A DNA stretch of 64,000 bases from Flavobacteriaceae bacterium PS02336 (GCA_029960065.1 JASCOF010000003.1:719448-783447); one strand, 5' to 3'; positions 9,787 through 18,979 are shown, counted from the first letter of the stretch. Numbers and translations are program-made. The notes: generated from the sequence alone by a model not told the origin.

Positions 9787-10353
9787 ATGAAACAACTATT
9801 TACACTAACCCTTTTTTTATTAACGATTACCGCATTTGCACAAAAACCATGTGAATACAGTGTAAATGTAAATGACTCAATTGGCTCTTATAAAGTAACC
9901 AATGAGTACTTAATGAGTGAGAAATACTTTGGAGGAAATTTCAATTATATTTTCTTTTCGCTAGCTCAAACTGATGGATTGCCTACATTAAACCTTCAAT
10001 CGATCCAGAAAAGCAAAGATTTCATTAAAGCGAATTGTTTTGATAAAAACTCGAAAATCTTTCTACAGTTAGAAAACGGAAAAATCGTAACCTTAATGCA
10101 TATCAATCAAGAGAATTGCGGTACACTTGTGCGTGATGACAAAGGTTTTGACAATCGTGTAAATACAGGTATTTTTATGTTTATGAAAGACAATTACGAA
10201 GAACTTAAAAAATCGCCAATTTCTCTTATGCGCATAAAATATCTGACCAATATAGAAGATTACATCGTAAAAAGGGAGCTGACATCTGAGCTTACTGGAA
10301 AAGTGACAAACCCGAATACTTATTTTATGGAGAATATTAGATGTGTTGAGTAA
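9787..10353 (+). CDS. Exported protein of unknown function
   Basis: The 188-residue product has a clear signal peptide (LFTLTLFLLTITAFAQ) followed by a mixed alpha/beta domain with cysteines in KPCEYS, KANCFD, QENCGT and NIRCVE, which could form two disulfides. I do not recognise a family. It begins 4 nt after the methyltransferase stop, and its own stop abuts the stop codon of the convergent dipeptidase gene with no base between. Confidence 0.8.
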   Translation: MKQLFTLTLFLLTITAFAQKPCEYSVNVNDSIGSYKVTNEYLMSEKYFGGNFNYIFFSLAQTDGLPTLNLQSIQKSKDFIKANCFDKNSKIFLQLENGKIVTLMHINQENCGTLVRDDKGFDNRVNTGIFMFMKDNYEELKKSPISLMRIKYLTNIEDYIVKRELTSELTGKVTNPNTYFMENIRCVE

Positions 10354-11001
10354 TTAATCACATTTCCATTTCTGATTGGCTACTTTATCTTTCAAACCCG
10401 CTTTTAAATTATAATGCCACCATTCAGAATCAAATGAATTGAAGCCATTTTTAATCATTGTTTTTTTTAAATAAGCTCTTTTAGAAAGAATCTCTTTTGA
10501 AAGCTGTTTGAAATTATGACTCGCTTGAATTCCGAAAAAATCAAAAGAAGTTCCCATATCTACTTCTTTTCCATTTATATCAACTAAAGAAATATCTACG
10601 GCTCCTCCTCTATTATGGATGGAGCCTTTTTTTGGATCTGCCACGTACTCTGGATTCGAAACAATCTCCCACATTTTTTTCTGAATATCTAGAGGTCGAT
10701 AGCAATCGTACAATTTGATTCTATATCCTTTTTTCAAAAAATCATTATTTGCAGCAATTAAAGCTTTTACTGTTTTTAAACGAAGCATACATTCTGCACA
10801 ATCATAGACTTTTGCTTTTAAGAAATTATCTTCTGTTGCATATTTCATATCGTACACAAAATCATTGCTATAATCTCTCAGATTTACAAATGCTGTATCT
10901 GAAATTATTGTATTAACTTCACTTTTGTACACTTCATTTTGTGCTTGTAAGGACGAAAAACCGATTAAAAAACAAACTAATAGTTTTGAGAAAAAATTCA
11001 T
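10354..11001 (-). CDS. M15-family D-alanyl-D-alanine dipeptidase (VanX/DdpX-like)
   Basis: The 215-residue protein has a signal peptide (KLLVCFLIGFSSLQAQ) and a peptidase M15D domain. Zinc ligands are visible as HNRGGAVDISL (His and Asp of the HxxxxxxD motif), with the catalytic EWWHY near the C-terminus supplying Glu and the third ligand His. YDCYRPL is the usual conserved arginine segment. Such enzymes hydrolyse D-Ala-D-Ala. A periplasmic location points to peptidoglycan fragment recycling rather than cytoplasmic vancomycin resistance, and no van genes are nearby. It is transcribed alone, convergent to the exported protein. Confidence 0.93.
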   Translation of the reverse strand: MNFFSKLLVCFLIGFSSLQAQNEVYKSEVNTIISDTAFVNLRDYSNDFVYDMKYATEDNFLKAKVYDCAECMLRLKTVKALIAANNDFLKKGYRIKLYDCYRPLDIQKKMWEIVSNPEYVADPKKGSIHNRGGAVDISLVDINGKEVDMGTSFDFFGIQASHNFKQLSKEILSKRAYLKKTMIKNGFNSFDSEWWHYNLKAGLKDKVANQKWKCD

Positions 11002-11209
11002 TGTTCAAATATTTTAAAAATTGAAGTTAATCAAAAAAACTTAAAATGAGACCTATTCTTTATGGTTCTTTCTATTTAAAGATTCCTAGTTTTTATCGTT
11101 CAAAATCGTCTTATTTTCCTTTTAAAACAAATTTTATTTTAATATCTTTATAAAAATCAGACCATTAAGGCTTCAATAAATTAAACTATTAATTCTAAAA
11201 TCAGTTATT

Positions 11210-11725
11210 ATGAATGGCAGAATCACTTATATTTCATTTGTTTTATTGACCAGTTTAATTTTTGTTTCATGCAAAAAAGAAATTATAAAAAGTGTCCCAA
11301 CCACAGATTCAACTTCTATAAAAACAGAAGCTTTAAAAACGGATAGCTCTGTTATAAATCCTACGGATTCTTTGTATAGCTTAGTTGATAAAAGTGTTAT
11401 CGGCACACACTTTTTAACCAAAAGCAGTCTGTCTCCTAGATTAAAAAAATTGCTGGGAACAGATTACGATCAAATGGTAAAGGACTGGAATACAGAAACG
11501 CCTTTTGAAAAACAGGAAAATGTACTTCATGCTTGGGGTTGTAAACAACACGATTGCAGCACTTATTCTTATGATCTTTTTATAGATGTAAAAAACAACA
11601 AAATAAATGTTTACAAGTTTTCTGAATCGAAACTTACGGTCTTTAAAGAAGATAATTTTGATATTGAAATAAAAGATGGTTTCTTAAAAGACCTGAATAC
11701 TAAGAAAGAAAACATTAAGGGGTGA
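11210..11725 (+). CDS. Lipoprotein with Ivy-like (lysozyme inhibitor) motif
   Basis: The 171-residue product has a lipoprotein signal (LTSLIFVSCKKE, cysteine about residue 21), a Ser/Thr-rich linker to about residue 65, then a small domain. The domain contains GCKQHDCSTYSYDLF, closely resembling the CKPHDC loop by which Ivy proteins insert into the lysozyme active site, followed by beta-strands (LFIDVKNNKINVYKF) as in Ivy. Function as a lysozyme inhibitor is inferred from this motif and the envelope location. The rest of the sequence is divergent, so only a distant relationship is claimed. Confidence 0.65.
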   Translation: MNGRITYISFVLLTSLIFVSCKKEIIKSVPTTDSTSIKTEALKTDSSVINPTDSLYSLVDKSVIGTHFLTKSSLSPRLKKLLGTDYDQMVKDWNTETPFEKQENVLHAWGCKQHDCSTYSYDLFIDVKNNKINVYKFSESKLTVFKEDNFDIEIKDGFLKDLNTKKENIKG

Positions 11726-11909
11726 TGGTTGATGGTTAATGGATAATTGATAATGGATAATGGATAATTGTTAATGGATAATTGTTAATGGATAATTGTT
11801 AATGGATAATTGTTAATGGATAATTGTTAATGGATAATTGTTAATGGATAATTGTTAATGGATAATGGTTGATTAGTTCATCAACAACTAACAACTAACA
11901 ACTAACCAT
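11724..11909. repeat. Minisatellite: seven exact copies of a 14-bp unit plus flanking imperfect repeats
   Basis: The unit ttgttaatggataa is repeated seven times without error from 11768 to 11865. It is preceded by degenerate copies (gataatggataatgg) and followed by four copies of aacaact-type units up to the desaturase stop codon. It is non-coding and lies between convergent genes. Confidence 0.95.
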
Positions 11910-13013
11910 TCAAATCTCTCCTGTCCTTAAAATATTTTCTGTAACTCCTTTATTCTTCAGCATCCTGAAATGCGAACGCACTGCATGGTAAAAAGGATAG
12001 GAAGTGTAAGGCAGATTATATTCTGCTGCATAACGTCTTATAATTGGTGTAATGTACGGATAATAAGTATGTCCAACTCCAGGAAATAGATGATGTGCGA
12101 CATGATGCGTGAATCCGCCGTAAAGAAAATTAGCCAATTTACTTTCGGTACTAAAATCTTTGGTCACCACCATTTGATGCATCGCCCAAGTATCAGAAAG
12201 ATTTCCTTCTTCATCTGTATTAGGAAAATGTGCATCTTCATCTACATGGGTTGAAACTAAAGCTACAACTCCCAGTGCGCTGCCGCACATATGCATCGAA
12301 AGCCAAGCAAAAAAAACAATATGCCAAGGCTGATTTAAAAGCATTATCGGAATAAAAAGTATATAAATCAAATTGATAATTTTGGCAGCAAATAAACGGT
12401 AGATTTCCTGTCTCGGAATCTCTTCTACCACTTTTTTTACATAATTATTTTTTTTGCCAAAGAAATCTTTGAAATCCCTAATGTAGATCCAATTAAGACT
12501 GTAAAGAGGATATATAAACCACATATAAATATGCTGGTATTTATGGTAATGAAATAATGGACTATTTGGAAATATGCGAATTATATCGCTCTGTTTAATA
12601 TCGATGTCCCAATCGGGAACATTTGGATAAGCATGATGAAGACCGATATGCCGCCGCATCCAGAGCCAATGGTTGCTTCCAAATAATTCTAATACGTATA
12701 AAAACCATTCATTATGTTTGGGCTTTTTAAACAAAGCGCCGTGTGCAGCATCATGAAAAGCATTTATGAATAAGACAATCATGGTAATTCCAGACAAAAT
12801 ATAAAAAAGAAAAAGTAAAGAGGTCTGGTTACCAAAAATCAAAATACAGCTGTAAAACAGAAAGAAAACAGCCAGAAGTCCTAAAGACTTAAAAACATTT
12901 AATAGATACAGCGATGAGTTATTTAAGACCGTTTCATTCACTTCTAAACGCATCTTTTTAAAAAAATCATCGCTTCCTGGTTTAACATAAACCGGTCGTT
13001 TTAATTTTTCCAT
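11910..13013 (-). CDS. Membrane fatty acid (acyl-CoA/acyl-lipid) desaturase
   Basis: The protein (367 residues from ATG 13013) carries the three histidine boxes of integral membrane desaturases that bind the di-iron centre: HDAAH near residue 90, HIGLHH near 125, and HHVAHH near 305. Four hydrophobic segments form two pairs around them. It would introduce a double bond into a membrane acyl chain; the third box HxxHH with leading H rather than Q argues against a cytochrome-b5 front-end type, but regiospecificity cannot be read. ATG 13013 is preferred to the upstream TTG at 13043 because a candidate -7 box overlaps the TTG and homologues begin at the equivalent of MEKLKRP. Membrane-fluidity adjustment is the likely role. 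Confidence 0.93.
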   Translation of the reverse strand: MEKLKRPVYVKPGSDDFFKKMRLEVNETVLNNSSLYLLNVFKSLGLLAVFFLFYSCILIFGNQTSLLFLFYILSGITMIVLFINAFHDAAHGALFKKPKHNEWFLYVLELFGSNHWLWMRRHIGLHHAYPNVPDWDIDIKQSDIIRIFPNSPLFHYHKYQHIYMWFIYPLYSLNWIYIRDFKDFFGKKNNYVKKVVEEIPRQEIYRLFAAKIINLIYILFIPIMLLNQPWHIVFFAWLSMHMCGSALGVVALVSTHVDEDAHFPNTDEEGNLSDTWAMHQMVVTKDFSTESKLANFLYGGFTHHVAHHLFPGVGHTYYPYITPIIRRYAAEYNLPYTSYPFYHAVRSHFRMLKNKGVTENILRTGEI

Positions 13014-13040
13014 GTGGTTATTGGCTAGAAATTGCTCTAT

Positions 13041-13048
13041 CAAATTTA
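13041..13048 (-). promoter_or_regulatory. Candidate -7 box (TAAATTTG) for the desaturase
   Basis: A perfect TAnnTTTG match on the minus strand about 28 nt before ATG 13013. It overlaps the alternative TTG start, which supports the ATG. No -33 TTG is obvious. Confidence 0.4.
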
Positions 13049-13106
13049 ATAAAAAAACTTAACCATTTACCACACAGATAGTTAAACATTCACTTTTTCG
13101 GCATAA

Positions 13107-13130
13107 AAAAGCCACTCTCAAGGAGTGGCT
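13107..13130 (-). terminator. Rho-independent terminator after the XRE regulator gene
   Basis: Arms AGCCACTC/GAGTGGCT are followed on the minus strand by a run of six T. It separates the regulator from the desaturase promoter. Confidence 0.85.
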
Positions 13131-13186
13131 TAAATCTTTTGGTCAAAATTTGTAAGTGTTAGATATTTTTGGAAAAACTGTTTGAG

Positions 13187-13516
13187 CTAATCCTCAAATT
13201 TTTTTTCTGCTAAGCGCAGTCTAATATTATGAATACGATCTTCGATTTCTTCTAAATCATTAAGCATATTTTGCTTTTCATAAACTGTTCCAGCTTCGTT
13301 AATCATATTTTGCCCATTGTCTGGCGCAAAAAGATCATTTAAATCTACGTCGGGAAAATTTTTACTTAAACTTAGAATAAATTCAGAGCCAATATTGGCT
13401 GTGCCGTGTAAATATCTCCCAATCATTGCGGGGCTAAATCCTAAAATCTCTCCCACCTCTTTTTGCTTTAATCCTTTAGCTTTAAAGAATTTGCTTAATT
13501 TCTCGTTATACATCAT
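13187..13516 (-). CDS. XRE-family helix-turn-helix transcriptional regulator
   Basis: The 109-residue protein has a Cro/C1-type HTH domain (residues about 5-65; KQKEVGEILGFSPAMIGRYL is the recognition region) and a short charged C-terminal helix (LNDLEEIEDRIHNIRLRL) likely to be a coiled-coil dimerisation segment. It is monocistronic with its own terminator and divergent from the two small genes that follow. A regulatory link to them is plausible from the shared 121-bp intergenic region but not shown. Confidence 0.9.
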   Translation of the reverse strand: MMYNEKLSKFFKAKGLKQKEVGEILGFSPAMIGRYLHGTANIGSEFILSLSKNFPDVDLNDLFAPDNGQNMINEAGTVYEKQNMLNDLEEIEDRIHNIRLRLAEKKFED

Positions 13517-13637
13517 TATTTAAATCAAAAAAAATATAGTGAAAATATATTTTTTAACATTAAAAAGAACAAAATAATATAATATTATTCTTACATTTAC
13601 CTTTTTAAAGAAACACTATTTAATAATTAGCAAATAT

Positions 13638-13907
13638 ATGTCAAAATTAATCAAAAATAGCAATATTAAAGAAGATAATTCTCACAATGAAAAAGCTTAT
13701 GAATTTATTAACAAGCATTTACCTGTAACCTATGTTGAACTAACTATTTCATGTTTAATAAAAAAAGGTCAAAATGCTCCAAGTAAAGCATTAATTCGAA
13801 ATGTAAGAAACAAAACCATTGTACGAAATGACATTTTATTAGCGTTAGTAGAAGTAGCATACGAGAATAAACAAGCTATCGAAAAAATTAAACTCCTGAC
13901 TTCATAA
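13638..13907 (+). CDS. Small protein of unknown function
   Basis: The 89-residue product is basic and predicted mostly helical, with no signal peptide or membrane segment and no family I recognise. The segment ALIRNVRNKTIVRNDILLALVEVAYENKQ resembles the tail of a small DNA-binding or regulator-like fold. It is divergent from the XRE gene across 121 bp of very AT-rich DNA. A coding role is supported by sensible amino-acid composition. Confidence 0.6.
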   Translation: MSKLIKNSNIKEDNSHNEKAYEFINKHLPVTYVELTISCLIKKGQNAPSKALIRNVRNKTIVRNDILLALVEVAYENKQAIEKIKLLTS

Positions 13908-13950
13908 GGTAAAAAAAAAGTAAAAATTCAGGAACCAAAATTTAAGCATT

Positions 13951-14133
13951 ATGATGAACCAAAATAAAAATAGTAAAAGCCAAAAACACCAACGTAAATC
14001 TGCTAATAGTAATAATATATCCAGAGTTCCTTATTTATACGGAATGACTCTTGAGGAATATAAAGAGGGGCAAGCTATTCATTCTAAATGTTTTGATCAG
14101 CTTAAAACGATAAAAACTGGAATTCATCACTAG
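13951..14133 (+). CDS. Small basic protein of unknown function
   Basis: The 60-residue product has an Asn/Ser/Lys-rich first half and a better-ordered second half (VPYLYGMTLEEYKEGQAIHSKCFDQL). It starts 43 nt after the preceding small gene on the same strand, so the pair may form a unit. It has no recognised family, and low complexity makes it the least certain CDS of this stretch. Confidence 0.45.
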   Translation: MMNQNKNSKSQKHQRKSANSNNISRVPYLYGMTLEEYKEGQAIHSKCFDQLKTIKTGIHH

Positions 14134-14322
14134 GCAAAAATCCCATCAAATACACATCATTGTTCGGTTATTTTCGACTAAACTGATAGTAAAAATAAGC
14201 CCTAAATCAATATTAGTACTTTAGATGTTTTCTCACAATACGTTTTAAAACACTAATAACTTTTACTTTTTTGTAATTTGCTTTTCATAAGTTTCATTAA
14301 AGCGCACTTAAAAAAGTAAATT

Positions 14323-16092
14323 ATGTTCAAGTTCAGAAAACAATTTAGTTATGCTGTAACAGCCTTTTTTCTTTTTGTTATAGCTTACAGCAATCCCATT
14401 ATTTATGTAAACCAAATTGGCTTTGATCCCAAAAGCCCTAAAATTGCTATAATAGGTTCTGAAAAAAAACTTCAGAATACGAGCTTTACTATTGTCGATT
14501 CTCAAACTGGCAAAACCGTATTTAGAGCAAAAATTGGAAAGACAGAAAGTATTGATGATTGGAAACTAAACAAATTCTTTTATCAAGCCGACTTCTCTTC
14601 TTTTCAAAAAACAGGGAAATATAAAATCCTATTTAAAAATGAAGATCAAATTGTTAGTTCTCCAAATTTTGAAATAGAAGAAAATCTATTGGCAAAAAAA
14701 ACAATTTCCTCAATTGTACATTACTACAATAAACAAAGAGCTAATACTCCCGAAGAATTAGAGGCAGATAAAAACATGCTCCTTTTTGGAAGCACAAAAA
14801 GAGTTGACGTGCACGGCGGCTGGTGTGATGCTTCTGGAGATGTAAGTAAATATTTTTCACATCTGGCGTATGCTAATTTTGTCTCTCCACAGCAGACACC
14901 TTTGGTAACTTGGTCGCTTATTAATACTTCTGAATCTATACCTAAACAGCTTTTAGAATGGAAAATAAAAGATTCATTAGACAATGAAGCCATTTGGGGC
15001 GCAGATTACTTAATGCGCTGTCTTTCTGATGAAGATTATTTTTATATGATTGTCTTTAGTTATTTTGATAAAAATCCTGCTGCGAGAAGAATTGTCGGCT
15101 TAAAAGCCAATAGTGTTACAACAGAAGAATATCAGTCTGCTTTTCGAGAAGGTGCGGGAATGGCAATTGCAGCTCTTGCTAGAATTTCGCAATGGAACAA
15201 AAATGGTGATTTTACCTCCAAACAATATTTAGACGGAGCCAAAAGAGCTTATGCACATCTTTTAGTAAACAACACAAAATATGACGACGATGGCAAAGAA
15301 AATATTATAGATGATTACTGTGCACTAATGGGAGCGACTGAATTATGGATTGCCACTAACGACACTTTCTATAAAAAGGAAGCTAGAAAATGGGCGCATA
15401 AATTAGAAAATCGTATTACTGATCAAGGATGGTTTAAAAGTAATGATTCCAATCGTCCGTTTTGGCATGCTGCAGATGCGGGTCTACCCATAATAGCGTT
15501 AACCCGTTATTTGAAAAAAGAAAATGATATTCACGAAAAAACTAAAGCAGTCAATGTTATAAAAAAGGCCTTAGATTATCATTTAACCGTTACTAAAAGT
15601 GTAAGCAATCCGTTTGGTTATGCGAGGCAGACTTTTTTATTTAATAATCAGATAAAAGACGGCTTTTTTATTCCGCATGAAAACGAAACCGGCTGGTGGT
15701 GGCAGGGAGAAAATGCGAGACTAGCATCTCTAGCAACAGCGGCCATAGAAGGTGGAAAAACTTTAAATTTCTCCAAAACTGACCCTACAAAAAAGACATT
15801 AGATTTATATGCCTCCCAGCAGTTATCTTGGATATTAGGTTGTAATCCGTATTCGATGTGTTTTATGTATCAATTTGGAGAAAAAAATGTTCCGTATATG
15901 CATTCTAATTATGGTCATGGTTCTGAAAAAGGCGGTATCTCTAACGGAATTACTGGAAAAGACAGCAATGCTGACGGATCCGGAATTGATTTTAAAATGG
16001 AAGATAATGGAAACGAATGGCGCTGGACAGAACAATGGATTCCTCATTCTGCTTGGTTTTTACAAGCAATTACAGCAATGGTTGAAAAGTAA
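14323..16092 (+). CDS. Glycoside hydrolase family 9 protein (endoglucanase-type)
   Basis: The 589-residue protein has a signal peptide, an N-terminal Ig-like CelD_N domain (residues about 24-115, beginning IIYVNQIGFDPKSPK) and a GH9 (alpha/alpha)6 catalytic domain. The catalytic segment HGGWCDASGDVSKY corresponds to the GGWYDAGDxxK motif with the aspartates that act as base. Near the C-terminus, NYGHGSEKGGISNGI and NEWRWTEQW provide the late GH9 motif with the acid glutamate. Beta-1,4-glucan or related glycans are the family substrates. It sits 6 nt before a thuA-like gene, suggesting a two-gene glycan utilisation operon. No SusC/D pair is nearby. Confidence 0.93.
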   Translation: MFKFRKQFSYAVTAFFLFVIAYSNPIIYVNQIGFDPKSPKIAIIGSEKKLQNTSFTIVDSQTGKTVFRAKIGKTESIDDWKLNKFFYQADFSSFQKTGKYKILFKNEDQIVSSPNFEIEENLLAKKTISSIVHYYNKQRANTPEELEADKNMLLFGSTKRVDVHGGWCDASGDVSKYFSHLAYANFVSPQQTPLVTWSLINTSESIPKQLLEWKIKDSLDNEAIWGADYLMRCLSDEDYFYMIVFSYFDKNPAARRIVGLKANSVTTEEYQSAFREGAGMAIAALARISQWNKNGDFTSKQYLDGAKRAYAHLLVNNTKYDDDGKENIIDDYCALMGATELWIATNDTFYKKEARKWAHKLENRITDQGWFKSNDSNRPFWHAADAGLPIIALTRYLKKENDIHEKTKAVNVIKKALDYHLTVTKSVSNPFGYARQTFLFNNQIKDGFFIPHENETGWWWQGENARLASLATAAIEGGKTLNFSKTDPTKKTLDLYASQQLSWILGCNPYSMCFMYQFGEKNVPYMHSNYGHGSEKGGISNGITGKDSNADGSGIDFKMEDNGNEWRWTEQWIPHSAWFLQAITAMVEK

Positions 16093-16098
16093 AAGAAT

Positions 16099-16875
16099 AT
16101 GAAAAAATCAATATTTATAAGCAGCTTAATTGTATTTGTCTTTTTCTTTCATGAAAATGGTTTAGCTCAGAAATCAAAAAAAGAAAAATTTAAAATGCTG
16201 GTTTTATACGAAAATGGCGGCCATCATTTGGCGTTTTCCAAAGCTGCAAAACCATGGCTGAACAAACTGGCCGATGACAAGGGTTTTACAATTGATTATA
16301 TTGAAAATACAAAAACCATTAATGATGCTTTATTAAAACAATATCAAGTCTTTTTACAACTTGATTATCCTCCTTACACTTGGAGTGAAGAAGCTATGAA
16401 AGCATTCGAAAATTACATTAAAAATGGTACAGGCGGATGGATTGGCCTGCATCACGCTACTTTATTGGGTGAATTTGACGGTTATCCGATGTGGCAGTGG
16501 TTTTCTGATTTTATGGGAGGAATCCGATTTGTAAATTATATTCCAGAATTTGCTGATGCCAAAATAATTATCGAAGACAAATCGCATCCTGTAACCAAAG
16601 GTCTTCCTTCTAGTTTTTACATTAAAAAAGAAGAATGGTATGTTTATGATAAAAGTCCGAGGCAAAATGTTCATGTTTTAGGCGCAGCAGATGAATCTAC
16701 TTATACACCTGACTCCAAAATAAAAATGGGCGATCATCCTGTAATTTGGACCAATGAACATCTTGCGTCACGAAACGTCTATATTTTTATGGGACATTCT
16801 CCTGATTTATTTGAAAATGAAGCCTACACTACTCTGCTTAAAAATGCCGTTTTTTGGGCAGCAGGCAAAAAGTAA
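16099..16875 (+). CDS. Exported ThuA domain-containing protein
   Basis: The 258-residue product has a signal peptide (FISSLIVFVFFFHENGLAQ) and a ThuA domain, an amidotransferase-like sandwich linked to sugar metabolism. Recognisable are LVLYENGGHHLAF, NYIKNGTGGWIGLHHATL, the HPVTKGLPSSFYIKKEEWYVY segment and the terminal VFWAAGKK. Members of this group are often encoded with glycosidases and lack a confirmed activity; related proteins have 3-ketosugar roles. It lies 6 nt behind the GH9 gene, fitting shared expression. Confidence 0.93.
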   Translation: MKKSIFISSLIVFVFFFHENGLAQKSKKEKFKMLVLYENGGHHLAFSKAAKPWLNKLADDKGFTIDYIENTKTINDALLKQYQVFLQLDYPPYTWSEEAMKAFENYIKNGTGGWIGLHHATLLGEFDGYPMWQWFSDFMGGIRFVNYIPEFADAKIIIEDKSHPVTKGLPSSFYIKKEEWYVYDKSPRQNVHVLGAADESTYTPDSKIKMGDHPVIWTNEHLASRNVYIFMGHSPDLFENEAYTTLLKNAVFWAAGKK

Positions 16876-16876
16876 T

Positions 16877-17698
16877 TTAAAAAATACCCATGTTTTCTGG
16901 TTTTATAGTAAATCCTAAACGGAGCATGCTTTTATGTTCCTGATAGTCAATTAAACTCTCGGTATAACCTACAAACCATTGCAGTGTGAGATAATAATTT
17001 TCATTTTTATAAGGTTTCCAATTGACTTGTGTCTGCAGGGAACCATAATTGATCAGACCGCTTCCTTTTCTAAAGAGAATATCTGCGCTCCAGCGTCCTG
17101 GTTTTATTTGATATGTTGCACTTGCTTCTCCGTAACCCACATATTTTGTAAGTCCAGGATTGTCTTCCTTATCTACTAAAGGAATCCATCCTCTTATTCC
17201 AACGGTCCATCTTGGAGAAACTTGAGATTTGAGCGAAAAAGCAAGCATGTTCCAAGTTCTGGAATAAATAGAATCTCTCCCGTTTGACTCGTGTTCAAAT
17301 GAAATTGTTCCGTAAGTTAATCTTCCTCCTTTTAAATAAAATGGACGAACAATGGCTACTCCTGGATTAAAATTGATTTCGGAAAATGGTTTTGAACTGG
17401 CGTAAATATCCCAAAAAGCTTTTTGCGTGTACATTAAATACGGAAAAAAACCTCCAATCCAAGGCTTGCCAGTTAATCGCTGCTTGAAACTGATTTGATA
17501 TTTTACATCGGCAGAATTTCGGGTAATAGGTTCATTTAAAGGAACTCCGGTCAAGAAATAATTATCTCTATGAACAGAAAAACTATGTTCTTTTAAAAGT
17601 GAATCGGCTGCGCGAAAATTTTTTTTCTCTTCTACAATCTGTGAGTTTGCTGTAATGGAAAGCAAAATGAAAAAAGTCAATAGGTATTTTAAGTACAT
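16877..17698 (-). CDS. pldA: Outer membrane phospholipase A (PldA family)
   Basis: The 273-residue protein has a signal peptide (FFILLSITANSQ) and alternating beta-strand segments of a 12-stranded barrel. The catalytic His-Ser pair lies in FEHESNGRDSIYSRTW, and YQISFKQRL and FNPGVAIVRPFY match conserved OMPLA strands. It hydrolyses acyl chains of misplaced phospholipids in the outer leaflet. It is convergent with the thuA gene (1 bp between stops) and monocistronic. Confidence 0.92.
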   Translation of the reverse strand: MYLKYLLTFFILLSITANSQIVEEKKNFRAADSLLKEHSFSVHRDNYFLTGVPLNEPITRNSADVKYQISFKQRLTGKPWIGGFFPYLMYTQKAFWDIYASSKPFSEINFNPGVAIVRPFYLKGGRLTYGTISFEHESNGRDSIYSRTWNMLAFSLKSQVSPRWTVGIRGWIPLVDKEDNPGLTKYVGYGEASATYQIKPGRWSADILFRKGSGLINYGSLQTQVNWKPYKNENYYLTLQWFVGYTESLIDYQEHKSMLRLGFTIKPENMGIF

Positions 17699-17800
17699 TT
17701 TTAAAATTTAAGTTCCAGCTTAATTGTAAGCTTTGAAACTAATGTACGTATTTAAGCCGAATTGATTTATTGTAATTACCAATCGACTTTTATATAATTT

Positions 17801-18979
17801 CTACATTTTTTTTACAGCCGTTTTCTTTTTCCAATACAAAAGATATACAATTCCAATTGCGAAGAAAACAATGTCTATTTTAAATATCTGAGGTATACGC
17901 TGGATTACATCATTATAATAACTTCCTCCTAACAAAGCACCGCATCCAATTCCTATTTCCATAGAAATATACATAGTTGCAATTGCTTTTCCGCGATGCT
18001 GCGGGTTACTCAAATCAATTGTCCAAGCATTTATTGCAGGTGACAAAACTCCAGTTCCCATTCCGTAAAGAGCAGCTCCAATTAAAAGCATGTTTATTGT
18101 TGTTCCTTCGCTGATAACGAACAAAGCTATAGCGGTTACAATTAATCCTGCCAGAATAACATTTGTTCTTCCGTGTCTGTCCGAAACTTTTCCGGCTCCA
18201 AACCTCATCATAACTGATGCAACGGTAAATGCAGTAAAAAATATTCCTTTATTCTGTGCGCCTAAATGTTCGCTCCAATCTGGAATTAATGTCAATATTA
18301 ACCCAAAAGCGGTATAAGAAAAAAAAGTTATAATTCCTGCTGGAAGAGCACCTCGGTCTATAATATCCTTTTTCCCGATAAAAAACATCGATTTATGCAG
18401 TTTTTCTTTTGTTTGTAAAGTCTCTTTCATGTTCGCTACAATTACGATAGATAAGAAAGCAAGAAACGATGAACTATAAAACATCACATCGATCCCGTAA
18501 GCATTTACCACCCAGCCACCTAAAGCTGGACCTAAAGCCCCGCCAATACTAAAACATAAACCGTGCATTCCTAATGCTTCTCCCCAACGTTCCTGCGGAA
18601 TAATATCTGCTACATATGCTGAAGTTGCCGTGGGTTTAAAACCCGTAGAAAAACCATGTATTAAACGTAAAAACAGAAATCCAGCAACTGAACTTAAAAC
18701 AGGATATAAAAATCCGCAGATCAAGCATACTACAGATCCAACAGCCATTACAGGAACACGCCCCCATTTGTCCGTTAATTTTCCGCTGAAAGGACGCGAT
18801 ATTCCCGCTGTAAGCGTAAATAGAGAGATTATAAGACCTTTATATTCTGCGCCTCCCAAACTAGTTAAATAACTTGGAAGTTCCGGTATTATCATATTAA
18901 AACTGGACGAAAATAAAAGCGAACTCAGGCATAATAAAATGAACTGAAGCGTATAAATAGATTTTTTTTGCTGTACCAT
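17801..18979 (-). CDS. MFS transporter, probable drug/metabolite efflux
   Basis: The 392-residue protein has twelve hydrophobic segments, the loop 2-3 motif GKLTDKWGRVPVM (MFS motif A) and a second copy GKVSDRHGRTNVI after the central loop. The LHGFSTGF and ALGPALGGW segments match motif C-like features of the proton-antiport drug-efflux group. The substrate is unknown. It has its own candidate promoter. Confidence 0.9.
   Translation of the reverse strand: MVQQKKSIYTLQFILLCLSSLLFSSSFNMIIPELPSYLTSLGGAEYKGLIISLFTLTAGISRPFSGKLTDKWGRVPVMAVGSVVCLICGFLYPVLSSVAGFLFLRLIHGFSTGFKPTATSAYVADIIPQERWGEALGMHGLCFSIGGALGPALGGWVVNAYGIDVMFYSSSFLAFLSIVIVANMKETLQTKEKLHKSMFFIGKKDIIDRGALPAGIITFFSYTAFGLILTLIPDWSEHLGAQNKGIFFTAFTVASVMMRFGAGKVSDRHGRTNVILAGLIVTAIALFVISEGTTINMLLIGAALYGMGTGVLSPAINAWTIDLSNPQHRGKAIATMYISMEIGIGCGALLGGSYYNDVIQRIPQIFKIDIVFFAIGIVYLLYWKKKTAVKKM

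Noticed and set aside
10354..11001. Vancomycin resistance gene vanX
   Set aside because: The M15D motifs are present, but the protein has a signal peptide and no other van genes are nearby, so a general envelope dipeptidase is the safer call.
11768..11865. Possible CRISPR array
   Set aside because: Repeats are immediately adjacent 14-bp copies with no spacers, so this is a simple minisatellite.
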